From contig CAJTME010000002.1 in assembly GCA_910577315.1 (NCBI GenBank), positions 124,001 to 188,000 of the forward strand: DNA of 64,000 bases. Reading direction: 5' to 3'. The notes below the pieces were generated by a model, which made no database searches, had not been told where the DNA came from, and saw nothing but the letters and a program-made list of their open reading frames with translations. The DNA is from an uncultured Muribaculaceae bacterium (GTDB taxonomy: Bacteria; Bacteroidota; Bacteroidia; Bacteroidales; Muribaculaceae). Numbering within the stretch: the first letter of the stretch is position 1; every line of letters begins with the position of its first letter. Shown one piece after another: positions 34,044 to 42,884 of the stretch. A program made the translations under genes and the position numbers.

Positions 34044-34541
34044 ATGGAACTATTCACCCCTGATTTCGGCCTCATCTTCTGGATGTTCGTGGCCTTTGCC
34101 GTCCTCTTCTTCGTTCTGTGGAAGTGGGCCTGGCCTGTCATCCTCAAGACTGTTGACTCGCGTGCCGACCTCATCGACAAGGGAGTGGAATATGCCCAAA
34201 GCGCCAAGGAACAGCTCGACCACGCCCGCGAAAGCGCGCAGGATGTCATAAACGACGCCCGCCGCCAGCAGGCCGACATGCTACGCGAAGCCGACAAGCT
34301 CAAAACTCAAATTATCGAGCAGGCCCGCTCAGCAGCCCAGGTGGAGGCGCAGAAAGTGATGGACAGCGCTAAGATGCAAATCGAACAACAGCAGAAAGAA
34401 GCACAACTCCAATTCCGCAACCAAGTCAGCGAGTTTGCCCTTGAAATCGCATCGAAAGTCGTTAAGAACGAGATGCAGGATTCCAAGGCTCAGACCCAGC
34501 TTGTCAACACGCTTCTCGACGAAATCGAAAGCAAAAACTGA
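34044..34541 (+). CDS. atpF: ATP synthase Fo subunit b
   Basis: Peripheral stalk, 165 aa: one N-terminal membrane helix (FGLIFWMFVAFAVLFFVLWK) and a long charged helix (ARRQQADMLREADKLKTQI, KMQIEQQQKEAQLQFRNQV) to the C-terminus, typical of dimeric b. 26 bases after atpE. Confidence 0.94.
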   Translation: MELFTPDFGLIFWMFVAFAVLFFVLWKWAWPVILKTVDSRADLIDKGVEYAQSAKEQLDHARESAQDVINDARRQQADMLREADKLKTQIIEQARSAAQVEAQKVMDSAKMQIEQQQKEAQLQFRNQVSEFALEIASKVVKNEMQDSKAQTQLVNTLLDEIESKN

Positions 34542-34549
34542 TTTAAGAA

Positions 34550-35092
34550 ATGAACGAAGGACTGATTCCGCGGCGCTACGCCAAAGCATTGTACAAGGTT
34601 GCCCTCGAGCGCAATCAGGGCAAGCGCATGTACGACCTGATGCAGACTCTGGCATCGTCGTTTGACGCAAACCACGACCTTGCCGCTACGGTGGCGAATC
34701 CGTTTGTGGTCCAGGCCGACAAAGACCGTATCCTTACCACTGCCGCCGGCGCTACCGCCGCGGATGCAACCTTCGCCGATTTCCTTAAACTCCTTGCACG
34801 GAATCGTCGCGTCGACCTTGTCAACGAGATTGCGCACGCGTTCGTTGACTACTACCGCGAGGAAAACAACATCCGGCGTGTCGAGGTGGTCTCGGCCGCC
34901 CCGCTCGACCCTGCGGTCGAAAAGCGCATCAAGGCTCTCGTGGAGGCTAATCTCCACGGCGGCACGATGGACTTCTCCAGCTCGGTCAATCCCGACCTTA
35001 TCGGCGGTTTTGTCGTGAACATCGACAACGAGCGCCTCGACGCCTCCCTGCGCAATCAATTGAAGGAGCTGCGTCTCAGTCTACTCAACTAA
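34550..35092 (+). CDS. atpH: ATP synthase F1 subunit delta
   Basis: 180-aa stalk adaptor between F1 and subunit b. N-terminal helical domain with IPRRYAKALYKVALE and C-terminal signature IGGFVVNIDNERLDASLRNQL. Starts 8 bases after atpF and is followed by atpA after 40 bases. Confidence 0.94.
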   Translation: MNEGLIPRRYAKALYKVALERNQGKRMYDLMQTLASSFDANHDLAATVANPFVVQADKDRILTTAAGATAADATFADFLKLLARNRRVDLVNEIAHAFVDYYREENNIRRVEVVSAAPLDPAVEKRIKALVEANLHGGTMDFSSSVNPDLIGGFVVNIDNERLDASLRNQLKELRLSLLN

Positions 35093-35132
35093 CCAAGTCT
35101 AAAAATCCACTCACACCCCGCTATAGCCCACA

Positions 35133-36704
35133 ATGATTAATCCAAGCGAGATTTCAGAAGTTTTAAAACAGCAACTCGAAAGCGTCAACACCACCGTCAG
35201 CTTTGAAGAAGTAGGCAAGGTGCTTGAAGTCGGCGACGGTGTCGCACACGTCTACGGACTCGACAATGTGTGCGCCAACGAACTCGTCGAATTTGAAAAC
35301 GGCGTTAAAGGCGTCGCGCTCAACCTCGAGGAAAGCAATGTCGGCGTAATTCTGCTCAACAACGTTGACAAGGTTACCGAAGGCATGAACGTGCGCCGCA
35401 CGGGCGAAATCGCTTCGATTCCCGTGGGCGAAGGCCTGCTCGGCCGCGTTATCAACGTGCTGGGTGAACCTATCGACGGCCGCGGTCCCATCGACGGCAA
35501 ACTTATCCGCCTGCCGCTCGAGCGCAAGGCTCCCGGCGTTATCTACCGCCAGCCCGTTAATCAGCCGCTCCAGACAGGCATCAAGGCCGTTGACGCCATG
35601 GTACCCATAGGCCGTGGCCAGCGCGAGCTCATCATCGGCGACCGCCAGATTGGCAAGACTGCCATCGCCATCGACACAATCATCAACCAGCGCAAGAACT
35701 TCGAGGAAGGCAAACCCGTATACTGCATATACGTAGCCATCGGCCAGAAAGCATCGTCTGTGGCCGCCCTCGTCGAAACCCTGCGCAAATACGGAGCCAT
35801 GGACTATACCGTCGTTGTCGCTGCAACTGCTTCCGACTCGGCATCCATGCGCTACTATTCGCCTTTTGCCGGCGTGGCAATCGGTGAATTCTTCCGCGAT
35901 ACCGGCCGCGACGCCCTCATCGTTTACGATGACCTTTCAAAGCAGGCCGTGGCATATCGTGAGATTTCGCTTATTCTCAAACGCCCCTCGGGTCGCGAGG
36001 CATATCCCGGTGATATTTTCTATCTCCACTCGCGTTTGCTCGAACGTGCGGCCAAAATCATCGACAATCAGGAAATCGCCGAAAAGATGAACGACCTTCC
36101 CGCCGTGCTCAAGCCAATGGTGAAGGGTGGGGGCTCGCTCACCGCGCTTCCTATCATCGAAACCCAGGCCGGTGACGTATCGGCATATATCCCGACCAAC
36201 GTAATCTCCATCACCGACGGTCAGATTTACCTTGAGACCGCCCTGTTCAACCGCGGCATCCGTCCCGCAATCAACGTGGGTATCTCCGTGTCGCGTGTAG
36301 GCGGTAATGCCCAGATTAAGTCGATGAAGAAAGTGGCCGGTACCCTGAAAATCGACCAGGCTCAGTTCCGCGAGCTGGAATCGTTCACCAAATTTGGTGG
36401 CGACATCGACGCCGTGACTGCCCGTGTCATCGACAAGGGCCGCAAGAACGAACGCCTCCTTATCCAGCCTCAGTACCATCCCGTTCCCGTAGATGAGGAA
36501 GTGGCCGAGATTTTCTGCGGCGTAAACGGTCTGCTCGAAAATGTGCCCCTCGACAAGGTGGCTGATTTCGAACACCAGCTCGTGCAGTTGCTCCACGCAA
36601 AATATCAGGCAGATGTGCTCGACGTGATTGCCTCCGGCAAGCTCACAGACGATGTCATCGCCAAACTCACCGAAGCTGCCAATCAGGTGGCAGGTCAATT
36701 TTGA
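35133..36704 (+). CDS. atpA: ATP synthase F1 subunit alpha
   Basis: 523 aa regulatory nucleotide-binding subunit. P-loop GDRQIGKTAIAIDTI, IYVAIGQKASSVA, ALIVYDDLSKQAVAYR, and the alpha signature PAINVGISVSRVGGNAQ are intact. Normal length, no interruptions. Within the nested atp block. Confidence 0.97.
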   Translation: MINPSEISEVLKQQLESVNTTVSFEEVGKVLEVGDGVAHVYGLDNVCANELVEFENGVKGVALNLEESNVGVILLNNVDKVTEGMNVRRTGEIASIPVGEGLLGRVINVLGEPIDGRGPIDGKLIRLPLERKAPGVIYRQPVNQPLQTGIKAVDAMVPIGRGQRELIIGDRQIGKTAIAIDTIINQRKNFEEGKPVYCIYVAIGQKASSVAALVETLRKYGAMDYTVVVAATASDSASMRYYSPFAGVAIGEFFRDTGRDALIVYDDLSKQAVAYREISLILKRPSGREAYPGDIFYLHSRLLERAAKIIDNQEIAEKMNDLPAVLKPMVKGGGSLTALPIIETQAGDVSAYIPTNVISITDGQIYLETALFNRGIRPAINVGISVSRVGGNAQIKSMKKVAGTLKIDQAQFRELESFTKFGGDIDAVTARVIDKGRKNERLLIQPQYHPVPVDEEVAEIFCGVNGLLENVPLDKVADFEHQLVQLLHAKYQADVLDVIASGKLTDDVIAKLTEAANQVAGQF

Positions 36705-36740
36705 ACTTATTAACAGGCCCAGCGCCCCGAACATCACCAA

Positions 36741-37622
36741 ATGGCAACATTAAGAGAACTTAAAGGACGCATCGGCTCCGTGGCCTCTTCTGAGAAGATC
36801 ACGGGCGCGATGAAGATGATATCCTCGGCCAAGATGCATAAAGCCGAAGGCGCATTGCGCCGGCTGAAGCCATACCGGTCGTGCATCGAGGGAATCATCG
36901 CTAATTTGCTCAGCGCCGACGCATCCTTCACGTCGCCGCTCACCGAGTCCAGGCAGGTGCAGCGGGTTACCGTAGTGGTGCTCGGCAGTGATGACGGCCT
37001 TTGCGGCGCCTATAACGTCAACCTGTCGAAATATCTCGTCGGCCAGCTCGCCGAGATTCGCCAGCGCTATGGCGATAACGTCAGGATTGACATCATTCCA
37101 GTTGGCAAAAAAATGGCGAAGGCTGTTGCAAAAATGGAGGGTGCCACAACTACGGTCACGGTTCCCGAAGTCAACACCAAGAGCGAAGGCGAGGCCGTCA
37201 AGGCTTTTGAAGGCAGCCTGCGTGATTCGTTCCTCAACGGCACGACCGATGCAGTGTATGTAGTTTATATGAACTACAAGAGCGCTGCCCGCCAGACAGC
37301 TACAACCGACAGGCTGCTGCCCCTTTCGTCCGATGCGTTCAGCACTGACGGCGTTAAGGAGTCGGCTCGGCCATATATCTTCGAGCCGGACGCCCAGTCG
37401 ATTTTCTCCAGCGTCCTTCCGATGTATATCCTCGCCCTCATGCAGGAGGTATTCGTCGAGAACCGGGCTTCGGAACAGGCTGCACGCGTCATGGCCATGC
37501 AGAGCGCAAACGACAACGCAAAGAAACTTCTCGACCAACTGCGCCTCGAATACAACAAGCTGCGCCAGCAATCCATCACCACCGAACTGCTCGACATTGT
37601 GGGCGGTCAGGTGAGAGACTGA
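36741..37622 (+). CDS. atpG: ATP synthase F1 subunit gamma
   Basis: Rotor shaft, 293 aa. N-terminal coiled helix LRELKGRIGSVASSEKITGAMKM (read in two parts), middle DDGLCGAYNVNLSKYL, and C-terminal helix AMQSANDNAKKLLDQLRLEYNKLRQQSITTELLDIVGG (signature split over SANDNA and RQQSITTELLDI). Last gene of the atp block; the 48 bases to nuoI are AT-rich with no terminator. Confidence 0.95.
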   Translation: MATLRELKGRIGSVASSEKITGAMKMISSAKMHKAEGALRRLKPYRSCIEGIIANLLSADASFTSPLTESRQVQRVTVVVLGSDDGLCGAYNVNLSKYLVGQLAEIRQRYGDNVRIDIIPVGKKMAKAVAKMEGATTTVTVPEVNTKSEGEAVKAFEGSLRDSFLNGTTDAVYVVYMNYKSAARQTATTDRLLPLSSDAFSTDGVKESARPYIFEPDAQSIFSSVLPMYILALMQEVFVENRASEQAARVMAMQSANDNAKKLLDQLRLEYNKLRQQSITTELLDIVGGQVRD

Positions 37623-37670
37623 TCATACTTTTAGAATATAAACCAAAACGACAATAACATTCATTAATCA

Positions 37671-38426
37671 ATGGGTAGTGTAAAAGACTATTTTCAATCA
37701 TTGGGTTCCGGTGTGCTCTCGCTGCTGAAAGGCATGCAGGTCACCGGCAAGGAATTTGTCACCCCCAAGATTACCGAGCGTTATCCTGAAGACCGCGAGA
37801 CTTTCAAATGGCCCGAACGATTCCGCGCCATTCTTGAGCTCATTTACGATAAGGACGGTAATCACAAATGTATCGCCTGTGGCACCTGCGAGCGCAACTG
37901 CCCCAACGGCACCATCACCATCGAGTCTAAAATGGTCGATACACCGGCCGGAACGAAGAAGAAAAAGCTCGCCAGGTATATTTATGACCTCGGCTCGTGC
38001 ACTTTCTGCCAGCTTTGTGTGACGACATGTCCCACCAATGCGCTTCGTTTCTCCAACGATTTTGAACAGAGCGTTTTCACACGTTCAAAGCTCGTGAAGC
38101 AGCTCAATTATCTTCCCGAGAAGCCCGAGCCCGAGCTGACGGAGGAAGAAAAGGCCAAGCTTGCGGCAGAGAAGGAAGCCAAGATTGCCGCCGCCAAGGC
38201 TAAGGCAGCCGCCCTCAAGGCCGAGCGCGAAAAAGCCGCCGGCGCTCCCGCAGCCGAGGCCGCTCCTGCTCCCGCAGCCCCCAAGGCCGACGACGCAGCC
38301 GCAAAAGCTCTTGCCGCAGCCAAGGGCGACCCTGAGAAGGAAGCTAAAATCCGTGCTGCCCTCGAGCGTGCCGCGGCCCTCAAGGCCCAACGCGAGGCTG
38401 CAAAGTCGAACGAGGAAGGTAAGTAA
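37671..38426 (+). CDS. nuoI: Complex I subunit I (NuoI) with a long charged C-terminal tail
   Basis: Carries clusters N6a and N6b. Residues 1-150 are standard: CIACGTCERNCPNGTI (Cys 67, 70, 73, 77) and CTFCQLCVTTCPTNAL (Cys 110, 113, 116, 120). Residues about 150-251 are an extra tail composed almost entirely of Ala, Lys, Glu and Pro, with helix-forming stretches on both sides of a Pro/Ala-rich hinge. The tail looks like a charged helix-hinge-helix and has no place in known complex I structures. In a complex without NuoE/F/G it might touch the electron donor; that is speculation. First nuo gene after the atp block. Confidence 0.95.
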   Translation: MGSVKDYFQSLGSGVLSLLKGMQVTGKEFVTPKITERYPEDRETFKWPERFRAILELIYDKDGNHKCIACGTCERNCPNGTITIESKMVDTPAGTKKKKLARYIYDLGSCTFCQLCVTTCPTNALRFSNDFEQSVFTRSKLVKQLNYLPEKPEPELTEEEKAKLAAEKEAKIAAAKAKAAALKAEREKAAGAPAAEAAPAPAAPKADDAAAKALAAAKGDPEKEAKIRAALERAAALKAQREAAKSNEEGK

Positions 38427-38455
38427 TTGAAAAAATATAATAATAAACCAATATA

Positions 38456-38968
38456 ATGGAATCAGTAGGAAGTATAATCTTGTATGCTATTGTCACCCTG
38501 GCAATAGTAATCTTCTCGGTACTGGCCGTGACCACCCGCAAGATTCTCCGCGCTGCCACATATCTGCTTTTCACTCTTTTTGCTGCCGCCGTCGTGTATT
38601 TCATGCTCGACTACCAGTTCCTCGGTGCGGTGCAGATTGCTGTGTATGCAGGCGGCATCGTGGTGCTGTTCGTCTTTGCGATTTTGCTCACGTCCCATCC
38701 CGGCAACAATTCCGAGCCCCTCGCTTCCAAGCGTCGCGTGCTCGGTCTGATTGCTTCGCTGGCCATGCTCGGCATCACCGGTTACTCGCTCCTTACCCGC
38801 TGCAATCTTTTCGCGGGCAAGCCTGAGATGGAAGCTCTCGACATGCAGAAAGTCGGAGAGGCCATGATGGGCACCGGCGCCGGCCAGTATCTCCTCCCCT
38901 TCGAGGCTGTCAGCGTTTTGTTATTGGCATGTATAATCGGTGGCATCGTTGTCGCCCGCAAACGTTAA
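38456..38968 (+). CDS. nuoJ: Complex I subunit J (NuoJ)
   Basis: Antiporter-adjacent membrane subunit, 170 aa, five hydrophobic helices. The conserved third helix with the pi-bulge region reads FLGAVQIAVYAGGIVVLFVFA. 29 bases after nuoI and 9 bases before nuoK. Confidence 0.94.
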   Translation: MESVGSIILYAIVTLAIVIFSVLAVTTRKILRAATYLLFTLFAAAVVYFMLDYQFLGAVQIAVYAGGIVVLFVFAILLTSHPGNNSEPLASKRRVLGLIASLAMLGITGYSLLTRCNLFAGKPEMEALDMQKVGEAMMGTGAGQYLLPFEAVSVLLLACIIGGIVVARKR

Positions 38969-38977
38969 TCAAGCGTC

Positions 38978-39289
38978 ATGGAACTGAAAGCTATCTACTA
39001 CCTTATTCCGTCGCTGATAATGTTCTGCTGCGGCCTTTACGGATTCATTACCCGTAAAAACATGATTGCGATGCTTATTTCGCTGGAACTCATGCTCAAC
39101 TCAGTTGACATGAATTTCGTGATATTCAACCGATTCCTTTTCCCCGGCCAGATGGAAGGCATGATGTTCACCCTCTTTGCCATCGCCATCGCAGCCGCCG
39201 AAACCGCTCTCGCCATCGCTATTATTATCAATGTGTTCCGCTCTGTCAAAAATGTCGACGTGCGCGAGCTTAACCACATGAAATTCTGA
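38978..39289 (+). CDS. nuoK: Complex I subunit K (NuoK)
   Basis: 103 aa, three membrane helices. Proton-path glutamates are in ISLELMLNSVDMNFV (helix 2) and AIAAAETALAIAIIINVFR (helix 3). Five bases separate its stop from nuoL. Confidence 0.95.
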   Translation: MELKAIYYLIPSLIMFCCGLYGFITRKNMIAMLISLELMLNSVDMNFVIFNRFLFPGQMEGMMFTLFAIAIAAAETALAIAIIINVFRSVKNVDVRELNHMKF

Positions 39290-39294
39290 TTGAC

Positions 39295-41304
39295 ATGAGC
39301 CCTACGATACCTATTCTTATCCTGGCCATCCCGTTGTTCATGTTCATCTTCCTGGGCCTCTGCGGCAAGAAGATGAGCCATCTGCTGGCCGGTGTGCTCG
39401 GAACGCTCGGCATGGGCACCGTCCTGGTGCTCGCCTACTACACGGCCTTCACATATTTCTTCAGCGGAAGTGAAATGTTCATTTCCGAGGCCGGCGAGCG
39501 TCTGCAATATGTTGTGTTCAACCAAACCTGGCTCCAGTTCACCCATTCGCTGGTGATTAGCCTCGGTTTCTTCCTTGATCCTATCTCGGCCATGATGCTG
39601 GTGGTAATCACCACCATCTCTTTCATGGTGCATCTTTACAGCCTCGGCTACATGCGCGACCATCACGGCGTGTTCGAGAAAGGTTTCCAGCGTTTCTACG
39701 CTTTCCTGTCGCTGTTCAGCTTCTCGATGCTCGGCCTTGTGGTGGCAACCAACATCTTCCAGATGTATATCTTCTGGGAGCTTGTGGGCGCCTCGTCATA
39801 TCTGCTGATCGGCTTCTACTACACCAAGCACTCGGCCGTATCGGCTTCGAAAAAGGCGTTTATCGTCACACGTTTCGCTGACCTCGGCTTCCTCATCGGC
39901 ATCCTCGTGCTCTCTTACTACACCGGCACGTTCGACTTCACAAACCTTACTTCGGTTCCTGTTGAAGGCATCGCCAACACATATCATGTAGACCTCTCTA
40001 CTCCCACCGCCGTTCTTGGCGTGTTCCAGAGCAGCGCGGCTCCCATGTTCATGGGCGCTTCCGTACTGACATGGGCCCTCGTCCTGATATTCATGGGCGG
40101 TATGGGTAAATCGGCGATGATGCCCCTCCACATCTGGCTGCCCGACGCCATGGAAGGTCCGACTCCCGTTTCGGCACTCATCCACGCCGCAACCATGGTT
40201 GTGGCCGGCGTTTACCTTGTTGCCCGCCTGTTCCCCCTCTACCTTATGGAGACCAGTGCCCTGGAGATAATCACGGTTGTCGGTGCACTCACCGCATTCT
40301 ATGCCGCGATGGTTGCATGTGCGCAGATCGACATCAAGCGCGTTCTTGCGTTCTCGACTATCTCTCAGATTGCCTTCATGATGGTTTCGCTTGGTGTTGC
40401 CCGTCCTGAATACCACGAAGGCCTCGGTTACATGGCTTCGATGTTCCATCTGTTCACCCACGCCATGTTCAAGGCTCTGCTCTTCCTCGGTGCAGGTGCG
40501 CTTATCCATGCTATCGGCTCCAATGACTACACCGAGATGCACGGCCTGCGCAAATATATGCCCATTACCCACTGGACATTCCTCATCGGCTGTCTTGCGA
40601 TTGCCGGTATCATACCTTTCTCGGGCTTCTTCTCGAAAGATGAAATCCTGAGCGCCGCAGTCAACTATGGCGTATGGGTATATGTATGGATGTCGCTCGT
40701 AGCCGGTCTCACCGCGTTCTACATGTTCCGTCTCTACTACCTCATCTTCTGGTGGAAGGAACACAAGGTGCGCGAAGGCCATCATGCTCCCCACGACCAG
40801 CCCTGGACCATGTCGCTGCCCCTCATCATCCTGGCTGCTGTTTCTTGCGTTGCCGGTTTCATTCCCTTCGGCGAATTTGTAAGCTGGAACGGCGAGCCCT
40901 ATGACTTCATGGCACATTTCGATTGGAACGTGGCAACCGTCAGCCTTATCGTGGCAGTGCTGTCAATCCTTCTCGCTACCCTCATGTACCGCAAGGAGAA
41001 TCCGCTCCCCGCAAAGTTCAAGAACGCTGTTCCTGCTCTTTGGGACTGGTGCCATCACCGCTTCTATTGGGACGAACTCTACATGTTCATCACCCATAAG
41101 ATTATCTTCAACGGTATCTGCCGTCCCCTCGCGTGGTTTGACCGCCACATCATCGACGGCACCATGGACTCGTTCGCCTATCTCACCAACAAGGCTTCCG
41201 GCGCTGTCCGTCCGCTTCAGAGCGGTCAGGTTCAGATGTATGTCTGGATATACGTCATCGGTGCCCTGCTGCTTGGCGGCATCACGGTTCTCTGCCTGAT
41301 TTAA
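39295..41304 (+). CDS. nuoL: Complex I subunit L (NuoL)
   Basis: Largest antiporter-like proton-pumping subunit, 669 aa with about 16 membrane helices and the long lateral helix at the C-terminus. Key stretches: FWELVGASSYLLIGFYY (proton-path Glu), MGKSAMMPLHIWLPDAMEGP, PVSALIHAATMVVAGVYL and FSTISQIAFMMVSLGV. Directly after nuoK. Confidence 0.96.
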   Translation: MSPTIPILILAIPLFMFIFLGLCGKKMSHLLAGVLGTLGMGTVLVLAYYTAFTYFFSGSEMFISEAGERLQYVVFNQTWLQFTHSLVISLGFFLDPISAMMLVVITTISFMVHLYSLGYMRDHHGVFEKGFQRFYAFLSLFSFSMLGLVVATNIFQMYIFWELVGASSYLLIGFYYTKHSAVSASKKAFIVTRFADLGFLIGILVLSYYTGTFDFTNLTSVPVEGIANTYHVDLSTPTAVLGVFQSSAAPMFMGASVLTWALVLIFMGGMGKSAMMPLHIWLPDAMEGPTPVSALIHAATMVVAGVYLVARLFPLYLMETSALEIITVVGALTAFYAAMVACAQIDIKRVLAFSTISQIAFMMVSLGVARPEYHEGLGYMASMFHLFTHAMFKALLFLGAGALIHAIGSNDYTEMHGLRKYMPITHWTFLIGCLAIAGIIPFSGFFSKDEILSAAVNYGVWVYVWMSLVAGLTAFYMFRLYYLIFWWKEHKVREGHHAPHDQPWTMSLPLIILAAVSCVAGFIPFGEFVSWNGEPYDFMAHFDWNVATVSLIVAVLSILLATLMYRKENPLPAKFKNAVPALWDWCHHRFYWDELYMFITHKIIFNGICRPLAWFDRHIIDGTMDSFAYLTNKASGAVRPLQSGQVQMYVWIYVIGALLLGGITVLCLI

Positions 41305-41338
41305 CCATCCCAATCACAACGGTAAAAAGTAATTCAGC

Positions 41339-42868
41339 ATGTTTACAAATATATTAATCTACTTTGTAGTCATCCCGCTTGTGATGCTCGGCCTGCTCGC
41401 GTTGTGCCAGAACATCAAGCAAATCCGCGCGGTGGCTGTCGTAGGCTCCCTCGGCCTTATCGGCCTCTCCGTTTGGGTTCTGATGGAGTATCTCGGCATC
41501 CGTGCCGCCGGCAACGAGGATCCCATGCTCTTCGTTGATTCATGGACATGGTTCGCACCGCTCAACATCCACCTTGCCGTGGGTGTCGACGGTATCTCAA
41601 TCGCCATGCTCCTCCTTTCGTCGATTATTGTGTTCGCAGGTTCTTTCGCCTCGTGGAAAATAGCGCAGCCCAAGGAATTCTTCCTCTGGCTGATACTTCT
41701 GTCGACCGGTGTGTTCGGCTTCTTCATCTCGATTGACATGTTCACCATGTTCATGTTCTATGAAGTCGCCCTCATCCCCATGTATCTCCTTATCGGCGTA
41801 TGGGGTTCTGGCAACAAGAACTACTCGGCGATGAAACTGACCCTTATGCTTATGGGCGGTTCGGCATTCCTCATGCTCAGCCTTATCGGCATCTACTATC
41901 ATTCGGCTCCCGAGGGCGGACAGCTCACTTGGAACCTTCTTGAAATCGTACACAACGACGCCATTCCCCACGGCTGGCAGTCGTTCCTCTTCCCGATGGC
42001 ATTCGTTGGCTTCGGCGTTCTCGGCGCCATGTTCCCCTTCCACACATGGAGCCCCGACGGTCACGCATCCGCGCCCACTGCCGTTTCGATGCTTCACGCC
42101 GGTGTGCTGATGAAACTCGGTGGCTACGGTTGCTTCCGTGTCGCCATCTACACCATGCCCCAGGCTGCTCACGAGCTGTCGTGGATATTCCTTATCCTGA
42201 CCGGCATCTCGGTTGTGTACGGTGCGTTCTGCGCCTGTGTCAAGACCGACCTCAAGTATATCAATGCTTATTCGTCGGTAAGCCACTGCGGCCTCGTGCT
42301 CTTCGCCATTCTCATGCTCAATGAGACAGCGATGACTGGTGCCATCATGCAGATGTTGTCCCACGGTCTTATGACGGCCCTCTTCTTTGCCCTCATCGGT
42401 ATGATTTACGGTCGCACACACACCCGCGAAATCACCAAGATGGGCGGTATGATGCAGATCATGCCTTACCTCTCGGTATGCTACGTTATTGCCGGTATGG
42501 CCTCCCTCGGTCTGCCGGGTCTCAGCGGCTTCGTTGCTGAAATGACCATTTTCGTAGGTTCGTTCCAGGCCGGTATGGCCGATTACCTTTCGGGTGCCGG
42601 TTCGCTCCGTCTGGTATTCACCCTCATCGCCTGCTGCTCGATTGTCATCACCGCCGTCTACATCCTCCGTGTTGTCGGTAAGCTCCTCTTCGGCCCTGTC
42701 TATGACAAGCACCACCTTGAGCTCACTGACGCCACCTGGTGGGAACGCCTCTCTACCGTTACCCTCATCGTATGCGTGGCTGGTATCGGCTGCTTCCCCA
42801 ACTTCTTCAACAATCTTATCAACTTCACCTTCAAGCCCGCTATTTTCAGTGTGCTTGGCATGAACTAA
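41339..42868 (+). CDS. nuoM: Complex I subunit M (NuoM)
   Basis: Antiporter-like subunit, 509 aa, about 14 helices. MFYEVALIPMYLLIGVWG holds the conserved Glu; the broken-helix signature reads FHTWSPDGHASAPTAVSML, and AGVLMKLGGYGCFR carries the conserved Lys. 34 bases after nuoL. Confidence 0.96.
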   Translation: MFTNILIYFVVIPLVMLGLLALCQNIKQIRAVAVVGSLGLIGLSVWVLMEYLGIRAAGNEDPMLFVDSWTWFAPLNIHLAVGVDGISIAMLLLSSIIVFAGSFASWKIAQPKEFFLWLILLSTGVFGFFISIDMFTMFMFYEVALIPMYLLIGVWGSGNKNYSAMKLTLMLMGGSAFLMLSLIGIYYHSAPEGGQLTWNLLEIVHNDAIPHGWQSFLFPMAFVGFGVLGAMFPFHTWSPDGHASAPTAVSMLHAGVLMKLGGYGCFRVAIYTMPQAAHELSWIFLILTGISVVYGAFCACVKTDLKYINAYSSVSHCGLVLFAILMLNETAMTGAIMQMLSHGLMTALFFALIGMIYGRTHTREITKMGGMMQIMPYLSVCYVIAGMASLGLPGLSGFVAEMTIFVGSFQAGMADYLSGAGSLRLVFTLIACCSIVITAVYILRVVGKLLFGPVYDKHHLELTDATWWERLSTVTLIVCVAGIGCFPNFFNNLINFTFKPAIFSVLGMN

Positions 42869-42884
42869 GAAAGGACGTTAACCA

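Noticed and set aside
38108..38420. Tandem DNA repeat in the nuoI 3' end
   Set aside because: The low complexity is at protein level (Ala/Lys/Glu codons); no exact DNA unit is repeated in register.
39796..40917. 373-aa open frame on the minus strand
   Set aside because: Antisense shadow of nuoL; similar shadows lie opposite nuoM (41597-42715) and nuoN (43167-44222).
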